A stretch of DNA of 64,000 nucleotides. Origin: Paenibacillaceae bacterium (lineage in GTDB: Bacteria; Bacillota; Bacilli; Paenibacillales; Paenibacillaceae). A program made the translations under genes and the position numbers. This document shows positions 45,601 to 52,997 of the stretch, piece by piece (position 1 is the stretch's first letter; every line of letters begins with the position of its first letter). Under the pieces are notes generated by a model. The model was not told the DNA's origin and ran no database searches. It saw only the letters and a list, made by a program, of their open reading frames with translations. Location: NCBI GenBank assembly GCA_004134985.1, contig REGQ01000006.1:62001-126000 (forward strand), given 5' to 3'.

Positions 45601-46347
45601 ATAATGATTGCCCTGTCGGAAAACGCTAATTCGAACGGATTATATACCGGAGTTAAAGTTGCAGAGGATGGAAGTGTGCGACATGTGCCCACAAGTACGG
45701 TCAAACTCGATGGCAAAACATTCGCGAAGCTTAGCAGCTTAACGAATAGCGTATACGTGATTGTTAGCAAACCAGTGCACTTTAAGGATATGGTTGGTCA
45801 TTGGGCTGAGCATTCAGTCATTGAAATGGGGGCGCGCTTGATTGTTAATGGAAGTGACAATGGAAGCTTCCTGCCTGAGCAAGCCATTTCCCGCGCGGAG
45901 TTCGCAGCGATCATAGGTCGGGCGCTAGGTTTGGAGGCTTTAAGCGGCCAAAGCGCATTCCAGGATGTCACCGAAGCAGATTGGTATTATGATGCTGTCC
46001 ATACTGCTCACGCATATCAGCTAATCAATGGTTTCGGTGACGGGACCTTCCGACCGCTTCAATCGATTACACGCGAGGAAGCGATGCTGATCGTTGCAAA
46101 AGCGCTGACGGTTGCAGGTTCTGACACGAAGCTTTCAAATGAGGAGATTGAAAATCTGTTAGGTTCATTTGAAGATCGCGGGGACGTATCCGGATGGGCT
46201 GTCGAGGGCGTTGCAAAAAATTTGATGAACGGCATTGTACAAGGAAAAGGAAAGGCTACATTGGCTCCGAAAGCGCTGATCTCTAGAGCGGAAGCGGCGG
46301 TTATCAGCGAGCGGCTGCTGCAAAAGCAGTTAATGAGCATCGAATAG
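42634..46347 (+). CDS. SLH-anchored GH28-like beta-helix enzyme with F5/8C and Big2 modules
   Basis: 1237 residues from ATG 42634 after AGGGAGA. A signal peptide ends near VVQAESA. Then follow an N-terminal beta-sandwich (about 40-150), a right-handed beta-helix (about 160-560), an F5/8-type-C module (about 573-704), a Big2 Ig-like domain (about 708-790), an uncharacterised pre-SLH region and three SLH repeats from about 1049 to the end. In the helix, NDG (353-355, in GENDGIDIVES) and DD (375-376, in IALDDPYSTKAW) match the first two catalytic motifs of GH28 polygalacturonases. The remaining two motifs are not clear. The sandwich-plus-helix arrangement also recalls GH49. It should attack a pectin-like or related glycan at the surface. 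Confidence 0.85.
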   Translation: MYKVKKQLSTVIILTMLLAVMGVSAPVVQAESASQARDEGLSPATVYSYEPSSKYEISTDYALKVNGVEVKVIKAFNDYDYANFSVSEGPVTYEVTILNTNKAHEYAISPKKLNITPAMAGRTITFTTDKDEYIILNMNNRTKRLVIAADPMETDVPTETGEGVFNVTDAPYGVATSGDQTGVADRTAAIQQAIDDASGYGTSQGSGVQGIVYIPAGTYYIGNLVLKSNTALYMAPGATFVGTGKTADYEEHWFKDSMGRPATWWISTAFDSSNIKIYGRGTIDGNGRALHDDKSTNGKGMINNLVVPIATEDFIMDGIIIRESAAWAVMPVRSNDLLFTNLKMFNSLSMGENDGIDIVESQNAVIRNTIGIALDDPYSTKAWKEDTDIASGKVPWPGDPEPVENVLFEDAIAWTLCYGYKIGQGVMQDQRNIVFRDAVVYKAAVGFAIHHKYGVGEVSGVTFENIDIEEISGRNEDNSAWMTLFTVEHGGNGVGPVNDVTVKDITVRDAGESFAKIKGQEGAEITNVTFENIYMPGSEEPATTLHEMNFLSREFYSGITIKPVHNPEPRIRTNLALHKPAVGSSSDGAEDTSRFAFDGELSTRFGSKRGIDPGWLYVDLGSDQMVDRVHLYWEAAYGKAYKIQVTTDDPSFEENWETVYETTDGKGGLEEIAFDAAEARYVRMYGTARATQYGYSIWEMEVYGPEVFVESIALDKKSLNVTIGETARLTAVLLPENATNKKVLWTSSDQSVATVDENGLVTAKGTGTASITVSTQYGELSDVSTVTVAPAANPGGGAGYVYIPPVTNPSTEKATVLINDQAESVGELEKTIVNGKQSMKVKLLSDQLVSKLNELGEGAVISVQLPANQDSKPDIVIGEIDGAILKQLQEGKAVIELVAEEAAYQLPLQYIDLNALLKEAGEQLSEEAAMSSMKLQIKMEKPTTERMALAEAAAKRNGYTFVSDPFDFSVQIVIGNTVAEITQFNAYVGIMIALSENANSNGLYTGVKVAEDGSVRHVPTSTVKLDGKTFAKLSSLTNSVYVIVSKPVHFKDMVGHWAEHSVIEMGARLIVNGSDNGSFLPEQAISRAEFAAIIGRALGLEALSGQSAFQDVTEADWYYDAVHTAHAYQLINGFGDGTFRPLQSITREEAMLIVAKALTVAGSDTKLSNEEIENLLGSFEDRGDVSGWAVEGVAKNLMNGIVQGKGKATLAPKALISRAEAAVISERLLQKQLMSIE

Positions 46348-47020
46348 TGTTAATATATTTTACGTTAATCTTAAACGAATAACACCATATACAAAGAACG
46401 CATAGAGAGTGTCCAAAAACTAATAGCTCTTGCAAGTAAGGCGTAAGAATAAATGATCATTAATAGGGAGCCTGCAGAGGCTCTCTTTTACGTTTGTGGC
46501 CGTAACGGGCAATCGTATGAAGCAAGTCCGGGTACATGCTTGCTCCTTGAGCCCGATTTTCTTGTGGAAGCGAAAATTTCCGCCGTTGTCAAGTTCTCGA
46601 TGAAGAACGTGCAAATTTATCAAAAGGATACGTTCAGCGGCGTGCTGTTGGAGCAGCTCGGTGTAGCCCGAAGGCAAGTTCATTGACCATGATGCTGTAA
46701 GCAGTATCTTGATGGGTGATAAATTAGTAAATCTAGTGATAAGAGCACAGCATTTCTTCATCCTTTTTCTAGAATAGTAAATTAAATCTTTGGGTGGACT
46801 GATTAAGGGGGGAGGCCCGTGTATTCTCTCAGCACTTAACCGTTGTTTCCCAACTTTCTTTTTATGGTAGTATCTATTGGTTCCACAACTATTTATTTTT
46901 GCGTAAGCCTCATCAGATCTATGGACACGCTGTCCCCGAATCTGCTTCGGCTTGAAGATGGGAACGGGATATCGTTTACATGATCACCTGCAACGAATAA
47001 AGAAAGATGCTACCGAATAC
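46348..47020. other. Gene-poor region between the GH28-like gene and the minus-strand island
   Basis: The only structure I can support is a stem-loop at 46468-46483 (GAGCCT-GCAG-AGGCTC) followed by TCTTTTA, which could end readthrough from the GH28-like gene. A 77-codon frame at 46453 overlaps it and has no domain or ribosome site. The right part (46700-47020) may contain the end of the Tn554-like island, but no end sequence is recognisable. Confidence 0.4.
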
Positions 47021-47052
47021 GAAAAAAGAAGTCGACCATTTCGTTGGTCGAC
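47021..47052 (-). terminator. Rho-independent terminator of map
   Basis: On the minus strand GTCGACCA pairs with TGGTCGAC (47031-47038 and 47045-47052) and is followed by TTCTTTTTTC. It lies just after the aminopeptidase stop. Confidence 0.9.
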
Positions 47053-47063
47053 GTCTAAATTTT

Positions 47064-47810
47064 CTATTGCGCGGTCAAAATTTGTGGACCTTCAGCCGTG
47101 ATGGCGATCGTATGCTCGTATTGGGCGGCGAGCTTGTTGTCCATCGTCCGTGCGGTCCAGCCGTCCGGATCGATTGTCATGAAGTAGGTGCCTTCGGTGA
47201 TCATGGGCTCAATCGTGAACACCATACCTTCCTTGATACGGGGGCCTTTTCCAGGCTTGCCGACATGCATATAAGTCGGCTCCTCGTGCAGGTCGCGGCC
47301 GATGCCATGGGCGAGAAGGTCGCGCACGACGCCGAAACCGTGTGATTCCGCATGCCGCTGAATCGCGCTCGTCACGTCGCCGAGTCGATTGCCGGGCTGC
47401 GCCTGCTCGATGCCCAGGTCAAGACATTCCTTCGTGACACGCATCAACTTCTCGGCCGTCGGCGAGATCTGCCCGACCGCATAACTCCAGGCCGAATCGC
47501 CGAGCCAGCCATCGAGCTCAGCGACAGTGTCGATCGTCACGATATCGCCTTCCTCAAGTGGCTTATTACTAGGTAAGCCATGTGCGATCACATCGTTGGC
47601 GGAGGCACAGGTCGCATATTGATAGCCCTTATAGCCTTTCTGGTATGGCTTTGCGCCGTGCTTCAACATAATGTCCTCGAATATGCGCTCAATCTCGTTG
47701 GTGGTAATACCCGGTTTGATAAGCGGGGCGATTGTACGATGGCATTCAGCCACCACTTGGCATGCCTTGCGGATAGCCTTAATTTCATGCTTGCTTTTTA
47801 AAATGACCAT
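47064..47810 (-). CDS. map: Type I methionine aminopeptidase
   Basis: 248 residues. ATG at 47810 is chosen because homology begins there and AAGGAG lies 12 bases upstream; a longer frame runs back into the TetR gene. It removes the N-terminal Met from new proteins. All five metal ligands are visible: Asp in VTIDTVAEL, Asp in GWLGDSAWSY, His in LLAHGIGRDLHEEP, Glu in VFTIEPM and Glu in AAQYEHTIAI, plus the substrate His in DVIAHGLPS. The housekeeping copy normally sits in the ribosomal-protein cluster, so this is probably a second copy. It is co-transcribed with the TetR regulator seven bases upstream, which hints at induced expression, for example against an aminopeptidase inhibitor. Confidence 0.93.
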   Translation of the reverse strand: MVILKSKHEIKAIRKACQVVAECHRTIAPLIKPGITTNEIERIFEDIMLKHGAKPYQKGYKGYQYATCASANDVIAHGLPSNKPLEEGDIVTIDTVAELDGWLGDSAWSYAVGQISPTAEKLMRVTKECLDLGIEQAQPGNRLGDVTSAIQRHAESHGFGVVRDLLAHGIGRDLHEEPTYMHVGKPGKGPRIKEGMVFTIEPMITEGTYFMTIDPDGWTARTMDNKLAAQYEHTIAITAEGPQILTAQ

Positions 47811-47817
47811 GTTCGTA

Positions 47818-48402
47818 TCAGGACTCCTTCGTAATTGCTTGCATAGCGAGTCGGGCGATTCGATCGACGTCCAAGTCGGAATTGCCCGCATAGTAGTGCA
47901 GCCCACAGCAACCGACCAGCACGGCAAGCATATGGTCGACGCTGTCGTCTTCGCACTGGGCGATCGATTGGAGTGGAACGTACAGCCGTTCCATAAATTG
48001 TCTTTTGGCGTGATGTCGATCCCTTTCAGGCAAGCCTGCATAATGTTCCGCTGCCATTTTGTAGACGAGATATGCGCGGGCGTCCGACTGCCACAGTCGG
48101 AGCAGCGCTTTACAATACGTCAACAACTGCCAGTCATCCGGGGGGCTGCCGCTGATGTTCGCCCAGTTTGCGATAACTTGCTCGCATCGCTCGAAGCCGC
48201 TTCCTAACACATCTTCTATTAATAAATGCCGGTTGGGGTAATAATGGTATACTGTGCCGTAACCAAGCCCTGCCTCGCGGGCGACGTCGCGAATATCAAA
48301 GCTTCCGCCCGTGCGAAAGTAGGAGCGCGCGGCGACGTCCAGGATCTGTTCTCTGCGCTGTATGCGTATGAGCTCATTTTGTTCTTTGGTACGGGGGCAC
48401 AT
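47818..48402 (-). CDS. TetR-family transcriptional regulator
   Basis: 194 residues from ATG at 48402 with AAGGAGGTT upstream. The N-terminal helix-turn-helix (about 20-65) has REQILDVAARSYFRTGG and DVAREAGLGYGTVYHYYPNR. The C-terminal part is helical and would bind a small ligand. It stands first in a two-gene unit with map and probably represses that unit. The ligand is unknown. Confidence 0.93.
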   Translation of the reverse strand: MCPRTKEQNELIRIQRREQILDVAARSYFRTGGSFDIRDVAREAGLGYGTVYHYYPNRHLLIEDVLGSGFERCEQVIANWANISGSPPDDWQLLTYCKALLRLWQSDARAYLVYKMAAEHYAGLPERDRHHAKRQFMERLYVPLQSIAQCEDDSVDHMLAVLVGCCGLHYYAGNSDLDVDRIARLAMQAITKES

Positions 48403-48569
48403 AGAGTGTTAACCTCCTTATATAGACCTGCAAATTTGTCAATATATAAATAGTAACGCATGGGGTGGAGAAATGCAAAAGATTTGTTGGTGTTCGATAA
48501 AATGAAGTACTGAACAATAAAGAACTAGCTCAGTTTATCAAGAGCTAAATATAAAAAAGTCAGATAAAA

Positions 48570-48613
48570 TAAAGAGTTCTACATATTGTACATGACTAAT
48601 ATGTGGAACCCTT
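48570..48613 (-). terminator. Probable terminator of murD
   Basis: On the minus strand GTTCCACATATT pairs with AATATGTAGAAC with one mismatch, followed by TCTTTATTTTA. It lies about 85 bp after the murD stop. Confidence 0.65.
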
Positions 48614-48631
48614 TATGTTTAACTATCGTTC

Positions 48632-50100
48632 CCCGTTAGCCACACATGCGGGCAATCAGGGTTTCCCGGAAAACGCCCATGTCTTATTCAATCCTTTCAC
48701 TCCGACCGACGCAGCGTCCCGACCAGCTCTACAAAGTGGCGCCCGCGCTCTTCAAAGTTGCGGTATTGGTCAAACGCAGTGCAGGCAGGGCTCAGCAGCA
48801 CCGTGTCGCCCGGTGCGGCCAGCTTGTGCGCCTGCGCCACGGCCTCGGCCAGGCCTTCGCAACGGAAAATAGGGGGGCAACTCGGCACTCTGCGTGCTGT
48901 AGCCTCGATTTGACTGGCCGCTTCGCCGATCAACAGCAACACCTTGACATGATCAGGCAGTAGCCTGGCCATCTCGTCAAACGGTACCTTCTTATCTCTC
49001 CCGCCGGCGATCAGCAGCACTCGGCCCACGTGCGCGTGCAGTGTGGCGACGGTACGGGCGGGGCTAGAGCCGATTGAATTGTTGTAGTAATGCACGCCGC
49101 CCACAGTTGCCACCCACTGGTTTCGGTGCTCCACGCCGACAAAGGTGCGTACCGTCTCCAGGATTGCCTCGTCCGGCACGGTCCCCCTCACGGCAGTCAT
49201 GGCAGTCATAACGTTTTCCACGTTATACCAGCCCGGCAAACGAATGTCACTGATAGGTACCAGACCATCGATCACTCCATCGCCGACTGTGTGACCGCCG
49301 AAATACTTGGTCCGCCCCCGCCCGCTCAGTGTGGCGGTCGCCGGGTTGTCACCGTTAAGGACGGCAAGGTCGTCAGCACTCTGAAAATCCAGCAGGCGGC
49401 GCTTGGCGGCGGTATATTCATTCATGTCGCGGTGCCAGTCGAGGTGATTGGGCGAGAGGTTGGTAATGACCGCCACATGGGGAGAGCGCGTCATGTCCAT
49501 CAGTTGGAAGCTGGATAGCTCGACCGCGCATGCGTCCAGCGGCGACATCTCGCCCGCGCGCGTCAGCAGTGGCGTGCCAATGTTACCGCCCAGATGCACC
49601 GTACGCCCCCCGTTTGCCAGCATGTCTGCAATTAACGACGTGGTGGTGGTCTTACCGTCCGAACCGGTCACGCCGAAAATGGGACAAGGACACAACGCAA
49701 AGAACTCCTCCATCTCACTGGTCACACGGCTGCCGCCAGCGCGGGCCGAGTCCAGCGCCGGATGGTCTGGGCGCATGCCCGGAGTGCGGAACACAATATC
49801 GCCACCAACGCGATCCAGGTAGTTCTCCCCTAGGCGCAACCCGACGCCTAGATCGTCCCACTCCTCCCGGGGCAGGGCAGGATTGCGGTCACGAACGGTG
49901 ACGCGCGCCCCTGCTGAGCACAGCATGCGGATCAGCGGTGAGTTGCTAACGCCGGCGCCGATGATGGTCACGTCCCGACCGGCCAGCGATTGGATATAGG
50001 TGTCAAAAGCAGGATTCATAAGCACCTCCGCTTAAAGAATGTCATTAAATCAAATATACCACATATTGGAACCAACTACCTGCCCGTTAGCCATTCATGC
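48632..50100. repeat. Imperfect direct repeats flanking murD
   Basis: CCCGTTAGCCA is found at 48632-48642 and 50083-50093, each followed two bases later by CATGC. Both copies lie near a TGGAACC. The pair brackets murD and its upstream region. Confidence 0.5.
48697..50018 (-). CDS. murD: UDP-N-acetylmuramoyl-L-alanine--D-glutamate ligase, stand-alone copy
   Basis: 440 residues from ATG at 50018, five bases after GGAGG; GTG at 50025 overlaps that site. It adds D-Glu to UDP-MurNAc-L-Ala in peptidoglycan synthesis. The N-terminal Rossmann part (VTIIGAGVSNSPLIRML), the ATP loop VTGSDGKTTTTSL, the central SSFQLMDM and NLSPNHLDWH motifs and the C-terminal YYNNSIGSSPARTVA are all present, so the enzyme looks complete. 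GC content is clearly higher than in neighbouring genes. The N-terminus resembles clostridial MurD proteins more than the usual Paenibacillus dcw-cluster type. It stands outside any cell-wall cluster, next to transposon genes. Horizontal acquisition is likely. Confidence 0.92.
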
Positions 50101-50171
50101 AGCGCAATAATCAGCCCTGCAACACAAAGGATGTATTTTCATGGTAGTTGAATAGGGTAACAGACATTCTC

Positions 50172-50552
50172 TCAAATCCTTTGATAGACCTCTTCATACG
50201 AAAACTTAAGTTGTTCTCTCAATTTTTTATTTTCATCTTCGAGCTTCTTCATCTTACGTTTTAGCGAAGCAATGATGGCGTCCTTATTGTTTTCATCCAT
50301 CTCTTGCTTGATTTGTTTTGGTGTCGGCACTTGAGCTTGCTGCTGACGAAGCGATTCAATGCGCACACGTATCTCAGGATTGTTATAGAGCGTTGCTTTG
50401 CTTACGCCAGAATCAGTTGCTACACTATTAAAATTGATGCCCTCCTTGGCTTTTACAAGCCGTCTAATCGACTCATCCACTCTTTGTATGGTCTTTGCTT
50501 TGCGAGCCTCATGAACCTGCTTTAAATGCGCTCTGCGATCGTAATCAGACAT
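50172..50552 (-). CDS. Tn554 TnpC-like protein (DUF6262)
   Basis: 126 residues. The N-terminal half has a helix-turn-helix (GINFNSVATDSGVSKATLYN), and the C-terminal half a coiled coil (IASLKRKMKKLEDENKKLRE). This is the layout of the third protein of Tn554-family transposons, an accessory factor that helps orient transposition. It overlaps the preceding recombinase fragment by eight bases, exactly as tnpB-tnpC pairs do. It appears intact. Confidence 0.85.
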   Translation of the reverse strand: MSDYDRRAHLKQVHEARKAKTIQRVDESIRRLVKAKEGINFNSVATDSGVSKATLYNNPEIRVRIESLRQQQAQVPTPKQIKQEMDENNKDAIIASLKRKMKKLEDENKKLREQLKFSYEEVYQRI

Positions 50553-51000
50553 GTTTTACACCTTGCTTTCCTTTGATACGCTCCATTCGTCCAAAGACTA
50601 TGTTGCCTTTCCTGATCGTCTCATAGATGCTGGTCAGACGATCAAGGTTCTTTTGGTTTTTCTCCGCAATTTCGTCGCGACCGTATTGTTTGGCAACTTC
50701 TATCATTTTTGAGGTAGATTGAATATGAATTTTGTATTTAGGTACGTCCATGTCAGAGAGACCTACAGCTAAGTCTTTACAAGGGCTGCCACCGTTACAA
50801 GTCAAACAGGGAGGCTCTTCAGCATATGGGTAATTGCCATTTATACGGGCCCGACAGGAGCCGTAGGGATTATCGATCGCATTTAGCTTTTGATCACGCC
50901 AGAGCGTTTCCAGGATATCGTACGGGATTTCCTCACAATGCGCTCTCGTCCATATCAAGGCATTAAAAATTGACAATCCGATCTTAAGAATGCTCTCTGT
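50545..51000 (-). pseudogene. Tn554-type recombinase (TnpB-like), C-terminal fragment
   Basis: Only the last 130-150 codons are present. The stretch YAEEPPCLTCNGGSPCKDLA, then HIQSTSKMIEVAKQYGRDEI and NIVFGRMERIKGK, matches the zinc-finger-like tail of Tn554 TnpA/TnpB-type tyrosine recombinases. The catalytic domain and all of tnpA are missing. The open frame continues to 51066, but those codons are the antisense of the next transporter's leader and not recombinase-like. The break point is therefore somewhere near 50900-51000. Confidence 0.8.
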
Positions 51001-51051
51001 CGGTTCAAGGGGGGAGATAGTAATATGGATAGCAGGAGGTGAGGACAACAA

Positions 51052-52026
51052 ATGAATTCGGAGCAATCAGTCAAAAGTGTCTTCCCATTGTTTGCGACAT
51101 TGAGAAAGCGCTTTAAAAAAGAGCGGACACTGCATCTCTTTGTTTGGCTAGGATTAGCTCTGTTGCTAATTTTCAACTATATTCCAATGTTCGGAATATT
51201 GATGGCATTCAAAAATTATTCGATTGTCACAGGGGTAAAGGGGATCTTCACCAGCAGTTGGGCAGGTTTAAGCTATTTTCATGAGTTTGTGACCGACTAT
51301 CGGTTTGCAGAAATTGTACGCAATACAATAATACTCAGTTTGCTGAAGGTAGTGTTCACGTTTCCGGCGCCAATTCTGTTTGCCATCTTGCTTAATGAGG
51401 CCCGGCATTTGCTATTCAAACGGTTCGTTCAGACAGTCAGCTACTTGCCGCACTTTATTTCCTGGGTCGTGGTAGTCGGTCTTTCCTTCTCCTTTCTGTC
51501 AACGGATATCGGGGTCGTCAACAAGCTGCTTGTACAATGGGGACTTGCCGAACGGCCGCTTAACTTTCTTACCAGCGCTAATTATTTCTGGGGGCTTGCT
51601 GTCGGCAGCGCTGTATGGAAGGAGATGGGATGGTGGGCGATCATTTTCCTCGCGGCTATCTCGGGAATTAATCCTTCATTATATGAAGCGGCTCAAATTG
51701 ATGGGGCAGGGCGGCTTGCCCGGATTTGGCACATTACGCTGCCTGGTATGCGAGGAACGATCATTGTGGTCATGATCTTGACGATTGGCAGCATTCTCGG
51801 CGGCGGACTGGTGGGCTCGAACTTTGAACAGGCCTATCTGCTCGGCAACACGATGAATAACTCCACTTCGGAGATCGTGCAAACGTACGCATTCAAGGTC
51901 GGGCTGGCCGACGGCAGATATTCGTATGCAGCTGCGATTGATTTGATTCAATCTGTTATTTCGGTTGTGTTGATCTTTTCGAGCAACGCGATTGCCAAAA
52001 AGTTCTCGGGATCGAGCTTGTTCTGA
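51052..52026 (+). CDS. Sugar ABC transporter permease, LplB-like
   Basis: 324 residues from ATG 51052 after AGGAGGTGAGG. Six membrane helices begin with HLFVWLGLALLLIFNYIPMF. The EAA loop YEAAQIDGAGRLARIWHITLP is typical. It is the first gene of the fourth transporter cassette. Its upstream region runs directly into the transposon remnant, so its original promoter may be lost. Confidence 0.93.
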   Translation: MNSEQSVKSVFPLFATLRKRFKKERTLHLFVWLGLALLLIFNYIPMFGILMAFKNYSIVTGVKGIFTSSWAGLSYFHEFVTDYRFAEIVRNTIILSLLKVVFTFPAPILFAILLNEARHLLFKRFVQTVSYLPHFISWVVVVGLSFSFLSTDIGVVNKLLVQWGLAERPLNFLTSANYFWGLAVGSAVWKEMGWWAIIFLAAISGINPSLYEAAQIDGAGRLARIWHITLPGMRGTIIVVMILTIGSILGGGLVGSNFEQAYLLGNTMNNSTSEIVQTYAFKVGLADGRYSYAAAIDLIQSVISVVLIFSSNAIAKKFSGSSLF

Positions 52027-52051
52027 TGGGGACGGAAAGGAGAAGCCTGCG

Positions 52052-52930
52052 ATGCTAAAAAAGAAAAGCGCAGAAGACATCGTTATCGACACGATAACTT
52101 ACAGCATTCTAGCTATCATTATGTTCGCTACGCTGTACCCGTTCTATTACGTACTGATCGTATCCTTTAATGAAGGAACTGATTCAATGCTTGGCGGGAT
52201 GTATGCTTTACCGCGCAAATTTACACTGGAAAACTATCGATCTTTTTTATCCGATTCAGCCTGGTACAGCGCATTTGGCATCACGGTCGCCCGGACGGTC
52301 GTCGGCTCGCTGTTGAGTGTCATCGTTACCGCGTTGGTCGCCTATGGCTTGTCTCAGAAGCAATTGCTGTTTAAACAAACGTACTTTACGATTGTCATTA
52401 TCGCGATGTATTTCTCAGGCGGCCTCATTCCTTATTATGTGGTGCTGCGCTCGCTCAATTTGTTAAACACGTTTGCTGTTTATGTGGTGCCATCGATGCT
52501 CAGCACGTTCTTCCTGCTCATTGCGGTCTCGTTCTTCAGGGAGATACCGCCTGAATTGAAAGAGTCGGCTCATATTGACGGGGCCAATGATCTTCGGGTA
52601 TTTTTTCAAATTGTGCTCCCGGTATCAAAGCCGCTGCTTGCTACCATGGCGCTGTTCGCTGGGGTGGGACAATGGAATTCCTGGTTGGACTCCGCTTATT
52701 TTGTTCAAAATGATGCGCTGCGCACGCTGACCTTCCGCATGATGGAGACGATCAACAAGAGTCAAATTCCGACAGACGCCGTCGCTTATGCGACGGGAGC
52801 CTCGAATGTGACCGGCTACTCCTTGCAGGTGACAGCCATGGTAGTCTCGATTATTCCGATCGTCTGTGTGTACCCGTTTTTACAGAAGCATTTTGTCGGC
52901 GGCATGATGCTGGGTTCGGTCAAGGAGTAG
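52052..52930 (+). CDS. Sugar ABC transporter permease, LplC/YtcP-like
   Basis: 292 residues from ATG 52052, eight bases after AAAGGAGAA; the frame is open further upstream but inside the previous gene. Six membrane segments begin TYSILAIIMFATLYPFYYV. The EAA loop is KESAHIDGANDLRVFFQIVLP and the tail KHFVGGMMLGSVKE is the YtcP type. It pairs with the 51052 product. Confidence 0.93.
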   Translation: MLKKKSAEDIVIDTITYSILAIIMFATLYPFYYVLIVSFNEGTDSMLGGMYALPRKFTLENYRSFLSDSAWYSAFGITVARTVVGSLLSVIVTALVAYGLSQKQLLFKQTYFTIVIIAMYFSGGLIPYYVVLRSLNLLNTFAVYVVPSMLSTFFLLIAVSFFREIPPELKESAHIDGANDLRVFFQIVLPVSKPLLATMALFAGVGQWNSWLDSAYFVQNDALRTLTFRMMETINKSQIPTDAVAYATGASNVTGYSLQVTAMVVSIIPIVCVYPFLQKHFVGGMMLGSVKE

Positions 52931-52997
52931 AGGATGCTATCAGCAGTATGGGCGGCACAAATATAAATCTAACAATTGAAAATTCGGAGGGGTTAGT

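Larger units (their letters stand above)
47021..51000 (-). mobile_element. Decayed Tn554-like island carrying murD, tetR and map
   Basis: Five consecutive minus-strand genes interrupt a plus-strand sugar-use region: recombinase fragment, tnpC-like, murD, tetR, map. In Tn554-family elements the passenger genes lie downstream of tnpC in the same direction, as here. The left part (tnpA and most of tnpB) is deleted. The right end was not identified, so the limits are approximate. Confidence 0.55.

Noticed and set aside
46388-46690. GAGAGTGTCCAAAAA start as an insertion-sequence end, and the 77-codon frame at 46453
   Set aside because: No partner end or transposase is found, and the frame lacks a ribosome site and overlaps a terminator-like hairpin.
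48417-48442. TTGACA/TATATA pair before tetR on the minus strand
   Set aside because: The spacing of 12-14 bp is too short for a normal promoter.
50970-51000. TTGACA at 50970 as the promoter of the 51052 operon
   Set aside because: No acceptable -10 box lies 16-18 bp downstream; kept only as part of the beheading argument.
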